DNA of 64,000 nucleotides from Candidatus Muiribacterium halophilum. Its GTDB lineage: Bacteria > Muiribacteriota > Muiribacteriia > Muiribacteriales > Muiribacteriaceae. Each line of letters begins with the position of its first letter. The stretch's first letter is position 1. Of this stretch, positions 62,765-64,000 are shown in pieces. Below the pieces are notes generated by a model. It was not told the origin of the DNA, searched no databases, and was given only the letters and a program-made list of their open reading frames with translations. Location of the stretch: the NCBI GenBank assembly GCA_023228995.1, contig JALOAD010000011.1, forward strand, positions 1-64,000, in the 5' to 3' direction. A program made the translations under genes and the position numbers.

Positions 62765-63280
62765 TTATTTTTTAATAAGTTCTCTTTCTGCTTTAGAAAA
62801 ACTAATTTCAGATGAAAATCTGCTAAATGAAAATTCTGAAATTGTATTAAGTATAAGCATATTATGTTCTATTTTATAAGAATTAATACCTTTGAATTCA
62901 TCAATTTGAAAATCATCATTAATTTTAAAATCAGAAAATCTATATATCATAAAATTTATTTGTCTGTTTATTTTTGGAGCATCATTTTTTTCTTTAAAAA
63001 TATCTAATATTTTTATATTACCATTAAACCATTTATCATTAATAAGAGTTTTTTCATCAATATTATCTATTGTATAAAACTCTAAATATTCACAAATTGA
63101 CTCTACTCCGACACTTTTGGCACCAGCGTTTCTTATTTTAGCATGTGGATTAAATCCTTCACTAAAAGCTAATTTCAAACCATTTCTTCTAAATGCTCTC
63201 TCAAAAAATCTTACAAGTTCAAGATGGGACAATAATCCAGCATTATCTTTAAGAATATATTTTATTACATATCTAAACAT
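62765..63280 (-). CDS. TIGR03936/DUF2344 radical-SAM-linked protein
   Basis: A 171-residue protein of the family found next to, or fused to, B12-binding radical-SAM genes. Seen: YVIKYILKDNAGLLSHLELV, then FFERAFRRNGLKLAFSEGFNPHAKI, given here in two parts for length, and AKSVGVESICEYLEF. Function unproven. The ATG at 63280 has GGAG seven bases before it and overlaps the TGA of the radical-SAM gene (TGATG), so it is translationally coupled. Confidence 0.9.
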   Translation of the reverse strand: MFRYVIKYILKDNAGLLSHLELVRFFERAFRRNGLKLAFSEGFNPHAKIRNAGAKSVGVESICEYLEFYTIDNIDEKTLINDKWFNGNIKILDIFKEKNDAPKINRQINFMIYRFSDFKINDDFQIDEFKGINSYKIEHNMLILNTISEFSFSRFSSEISFSKAERELIKK

Positions 63281-64000
63281 CAGCATACTCCACATTTTTT
63301 ACATGATTTTGTATTACAATCTTCTGTATGAATAGCTTTAGAAGCTTTATCAAGCTCTTCTGCAAGATATGATTTTTTAACACAAATGTCTATATTATCC
63401 CAGTTAAGTTCTGATTCAATATCTATTTCATTAAGATAATCCTTATAATCAATATTATTGTCGATAAACGCTTTTTCCCAGCATGAAAATTTAAACATAC
63501 TAGACCAGCCATCAAATCTCGCACCGTTTTTCCAAGCATCAATAATGACATTAGCTAATTTACCATCACCTCTGGAAAAAACACCTTCTAAAACACTAGT
63601 TTCAGCATTATGCCATTTTAGTTTAACATTTTTAAATTTAATATTTTCTTTTAAATAACCTATTCTCTGTTTTATTTCCTCAATACCAATCATTTTACTC
63701 CATTGAAACGGAGTAAATGGTTTTGGTACAAATGTAGAAAAAGCAACATTAATTGAAGCTCTTCCCTTACCATATTTTTTCGCTATAAAAGAACATTGTT
63801 TTACTAATTCAACAGTTTCTTCTAATTCATTTTCTTTTTCAAAAGGAAGACCAAGCATAAAGTATAATTTAACAGTCATCCAACCTTTGCTAAAAACTTC
63901 TTCCATCTTATCAAAAAGTTCTTCTCTTGATATTTTTTTGTTAATACAATCCCTAAGATGTTGAGAACCAGCTTCGCATGCAAATGTAAGACCGGTTTTT
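63280..64000 (-). CDS. TIGR03960-type radical-SAM protein (3' part, runs off the window)
   Basis: The C-terminal 239 codons of a B12-binding-type radical-SAM protein; the start lies beyond position 64000. Seen from the edge: GLTFACEAGSQHLRDCINKK, VKLYFMLGLPFE, INVAFSTFVPKPFTPFQW, LKWHNAETSVLEGVFSRGD, RFDGWSSMFKFSCW, and a Cys-rich end CNTKSCKKCGVC. Radical-SAM binding cysteines would be in the missing part. It is the first gene of the TIGR03960-TIGR03936-rng set known from Clostridia and others; its substrate is unknown, although ribosome or tRNA modification is suspected. Confidence 0.88.
   Translation of the reverse strand, partial: KTGLTFACEAGSQHLRDCINKKISREELFDKMEEVFSKGWMTVKLYFMLGLPFEKENELEETVELVKQCSFIAKKYGKGRASINVAFSTFVPKPFTPFQWSKMIGIEEIKQRIGYLKENIKFKNVKLKWHNAETSVLEGVFSRGDGKLANVIIDAWKNGARFDGWSSMFKFSCWEKAFIDNNIDYKDYLNEIDIESELNWDNIDICVKKSYLAEELDKASKAIHTEDCNTKSCKKCGVC

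Overview
This is about 64 kb of very AT-rich bacterial DNA from an organism I cannot place to species. It uses Shine-Dalgarno starts (GGAGG-type), ATG/GTG/TTG initiation and UGA as a normal stop. It encodes lipoproteins with Lgt and LspA, a probable outer-membrane beta-barrel, SepF/DivIVA/YggS/YggT cell-division genes of the kind seen in Firmicutes, a biotin-dependent sodium-pump decarboxylase, and many HEAT and TPR repeat proteins. This mixture fits a deep-branching, probably anaerobic, double-membraned or atypical lineage (a candidate phylum is possible). That placement is inference. I found no rRNA, tRNA, CRISPR array or intact transposase.

Layout. 1-3.9 kb is a decaying accessory region: a frameshifted small gene, a 5'-truncated potassium-channel pore, an Xre-antitoxin tail fragment, an intact AAA-ATPase/PD-(D/E)XK gene and two unknown genes. 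3.9-5.7 kb is a three-gene plus-strand block (exonuclease III, GNAT, secreted LPxW-repeat protein) with strongly T-ended codons. 6.0-15.6 kb is a tight minus-strand operon: zinc-ribbon/OB protein, TctA-like permease, membrane hydrolase, tilS, ftsH, folE, folP, folB, folK. 15.7-19.5 kb holds a MazG-like gene, mgtE, fabH and an M42 peptidase. 20.6-28.2 kb is a second minus operon: small ORF, yggS, sepF, yggT, divIVA, mtnA, class II aldolase, lspA, lgt, RluA-type pseudouridine synthase, pilin-like protein, HAMP protein, TPR protein. 28.5-36.9 kb carries three HEAT-repeat proteins, a polysaccharide pyruvyl transferase and two unknown genes, followed by ileS. 40.7-42.1 kb is a short promoter-driven operon: acidic membrane protein, GNAT, HAD phosphatase. 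42.2-56.5 kb is an almost gapless minus-strand run: methylmalonyl-CoA-decarboxylase-type genes, amidohydrolase, double-psi-barrel lipoprotein, PHP phosphoesterase, two TPR proteins, beta-barrel protein, unknown protein, histidine kinase and sigma-54 response regulator. 56.7-58.6 kb is a plus-strand trio of a 48-aa ORF and two secreted proteins. The end holds a secreted metalloprotease, RNase G and a radical-SAM pair.

How genes work together: folE/P/B/K make dihydropteroate for folate. yggS-sepF-yggT-divIVA is a division and cell-pole cluster. lspA and lgt process the lipoproteins seen nearby. mtnA plus a class II aldolase suggest salvage of methylthioribose or 5-deoxyribose. The mmd genes would couple decarboxylation to Na+ export.

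Most notable: (1) an in-frame UGA splits the RNase G gene from 62 perfectly continuing codons; (2) a 488-bp minisatellite of 61 octamers sits after ileS; (3) a palindromic element (core TCCCGG-N12-CCGGGA) occurs five times, only between genes; (4) two adjacent hairpins share one architecture and show a compensatory base-pair change; (5) two new small genes (36 and 48 aa) have clear ribosome-binding sites.
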